Of a stretch of DNA of 6,211 nucleotides, positions 5,708-6,211 are shown one piece after another. Position 1 is the first letter of the stretch. Each line of letters begins with the position of its first letter. The DNA comes from an uncultured Sphingomonas sp. (GTDB lineage: Bacteria; Pseudomonadota; Alphaproteobacteria; Sphingomonadales; Sphingomonadaceae). The notes under the pieces were generated by a model. The model was given only the letters and a program-made list of their open reading frames with translations. It ran no database searches and had not been told where the DNA came from. The stretch covers positions 1-6,211 of the forward strand of contig CAKTFL010000137.1 in the NCBI GenBank assembly GCA_934555855.1, given 5' to 3'. A program made the translations under genes and the position numbers.

Positions 5708-6046
5708 ATGGCCACGCTTGCACCAGAAATCGTTTTGACCCCCGCCGCTGCCGCCCGCGTCGCAGCGATCGCGGCGAGGCAGGGTAAGCCCGCGATCCTG
5801 CGCCTGGCCGTCGATGGCGGCGGCTGTTCCGGCTTTCAGTATCGCTTCGGGTTTGCGGATGCGGCCGAGGCCGACGATGCCGTCGCGGAAACCGACGGCG
5901 TCCGGCTGGTGGTTGATCATGTCAGCCTGGACCTCGTTAGGGGCTGCTCGGTCGATTATGTCGAGTCGCTGGGTGGTGCGGCCTTTCGCGTCGAGAACCC
6001 AAACGCGGCGTCGGGTTGCGGCTGCGGGTCCAGTTTCTCCGTCTGA
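5708..6046 (+). CDS. erpA: A-type iron-sulfur cluster insertion protein ErpA
   Basis: ErpA carries Fe-S clusters and hands them to target enzymes in the cytoplasm. The 112-aa length matches the family (E. coli ErpA 114). The three cluster-binding cysteines of A-type carriers are present: C40 in GGGCSGFQY, and C104 and C106 in the C-terminal SGCGCGSSFSV. The ending NPNAASGCGCGSSFSV is closer to ErpA than to IscA or SufA. An additional cysteine, C80, lies in LVRGCSVDYVESL. The start at 5708 gives the usual short N-terminus (APEIVLTPAAAARV) and has no Shine-Dalgarno. It lies 65 nt after the M23 gene and is followed by xthA on the same strand. Confidence 0.95.
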   Translation: MATLAPEIVLTPAAAARVAAIAARQGKPAILRLAVDGGGCSGFQYRFGFADAAEADDAVAETDGVRLVVDHVSLDLVRGCSVDYVESLGGAAFRVENPNAASGCGCGSSFSV

Positions 6047-6064
6047 CCGCGGTTGACGGGGCCC

Positions 6065-6092
6065 GCTCGCTGCCTCACCCGGGACGGCGAGC
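6065..6092 (+). terminator. Hairpin between erpA and xthA, adjoining the xthA ribosome binding site
   Basis: GCTCGC (6065-6070) pairs exactly with GCGAGC (6087-6092), extended inward by a T-G and a G-C pair to a 12-nt loop. It starts 18 nt after the erpA stop. There is no T tract, so simple intrinsic termination is unlikely. The 3' arm ends one base before GGAG of the xthA Shine-Dalgarno, so folding could influence xthA translation or act as a partial terminator. Confidence 0.35.
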
Positions 6093-6103
6093 AGGAGAAG
6101 CCG

Positions 6104-6211
6104 GTGAAGATCGTCACCTATAACGTCAACGGCATCAAGGCGCGATTGCCCCGGCTGCTGGAATATCTGGCGGAGGCGCAGGCGGATGTGGTCTGCCTCC
6201 AGGAACTGAAG
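6104..6211 (+). CDS. xthA: Exodeoxyribonuclease III, XthA (N-terminal 36 codons, cut by window end)
   Basis: Exonuclease III is an apurinic/apyrimidinic endonuclease and 3' exonuclease of base excision repair. The 36 visible residues begin MKIVTYNVNGIKARLPRLL and end VVCLQELK. They align without gaps to the E. coli enzyme (MKFVSFNINGLRAR, then GLQETK). N7 and the metal-binding E34 are in the family positions. The GTG start is supported by GGAG 7 nt upstream and by the conserved MK(I/F)V opening. The rest of the exonuclease-endonuclease-phosphatase domain, normally about 260 aa in all, lies beyond the window, so intactness cannot be judged. It is 57 nt downstream of erpA and may share its transcript. 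Confidence 0.93.
   Translation, partial: MKIVTYNVNGIKARLPRLLEYLAEAQADVVCLQELK

Noticed and set aside
6053..6058. TTGACG as a -35 box for xthA
   Set aside because: No A/T-containing -10 box lies 16-18 nt downstream, where the sequence is CACCCG-like.
1..6211. Search for CRISPR arrays, insertion-sequence ends, tRNAs, att sites and defence genes
   Set aside because: No repeat-spacer pattern, terminal inverted repeats, tRNA-like cloverleaf or defence/mobility domain was found. The genes are core chromosomal functions.

Overview
This is high-GC chromosomal DNA of an alphaproteobacterium, most likely a sphingomonad (Sphingomonadales). That placement rests on an EcfG-type sigma factor, GC-rich third codon positions, and the protein sequences of GlnE, ErpA and XthA. 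It is inferred from sequence character, not from a database search. No rRNA, tRNA, CRISPR array, insertion sequence or phage gene was seen, and most of the window is ordinary core genome.

Left part (1-878): the window opens inside an ECF sigma factor of the EcfG (general stress response) type that runs rightward to 565. Facing it on the minus strand is a small ORF (611-826) preceded by a strong Shine-Dalgarno sequence. Its C-terminal half resembles NepR, the anti-sigma factor that holds EcfG. Reading this small ORF as a NepR-like protein is the least routine observation here. The stretch from about 770 to 878 is relatively AT-rich and probably carries divergent promoters for this small gene and glnE.

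Middle (879-4823): three tightly packed rightward genes overlap by 14 and 4 nt. They are glnE (bifunctional glutamine synthetase adenylyltransferase/deadenylylase, nitrogen control), a Bcp/PrxQ-type peroxiredoxin with a single cysteine, and a DUF455 ferritin-like protein with a complete set of putative diiron ligands. They look like one operon joining nitrogen regulation to peroxide or iron-redox functions.

Right part (4824-6211): a 105-nt gap contains a bulged GC-rich hairpin and a 29-codon ORF whose stop overlaps the next start. An exported M23 (LytM-type) cell-wall endopeptidase follows. Next comes erpA (A-type Fe-S carrier), possibly transcribed as a leaderless mRNA, and then the 5' end of xthA (exodeoxyribonuclease III), cut by the window edge. 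Stress response, peroxide defence, Fe-S assembly and DNA repair therefore sit close together, but beyond the glnE operon the sequence does not show that they are co-regulated.
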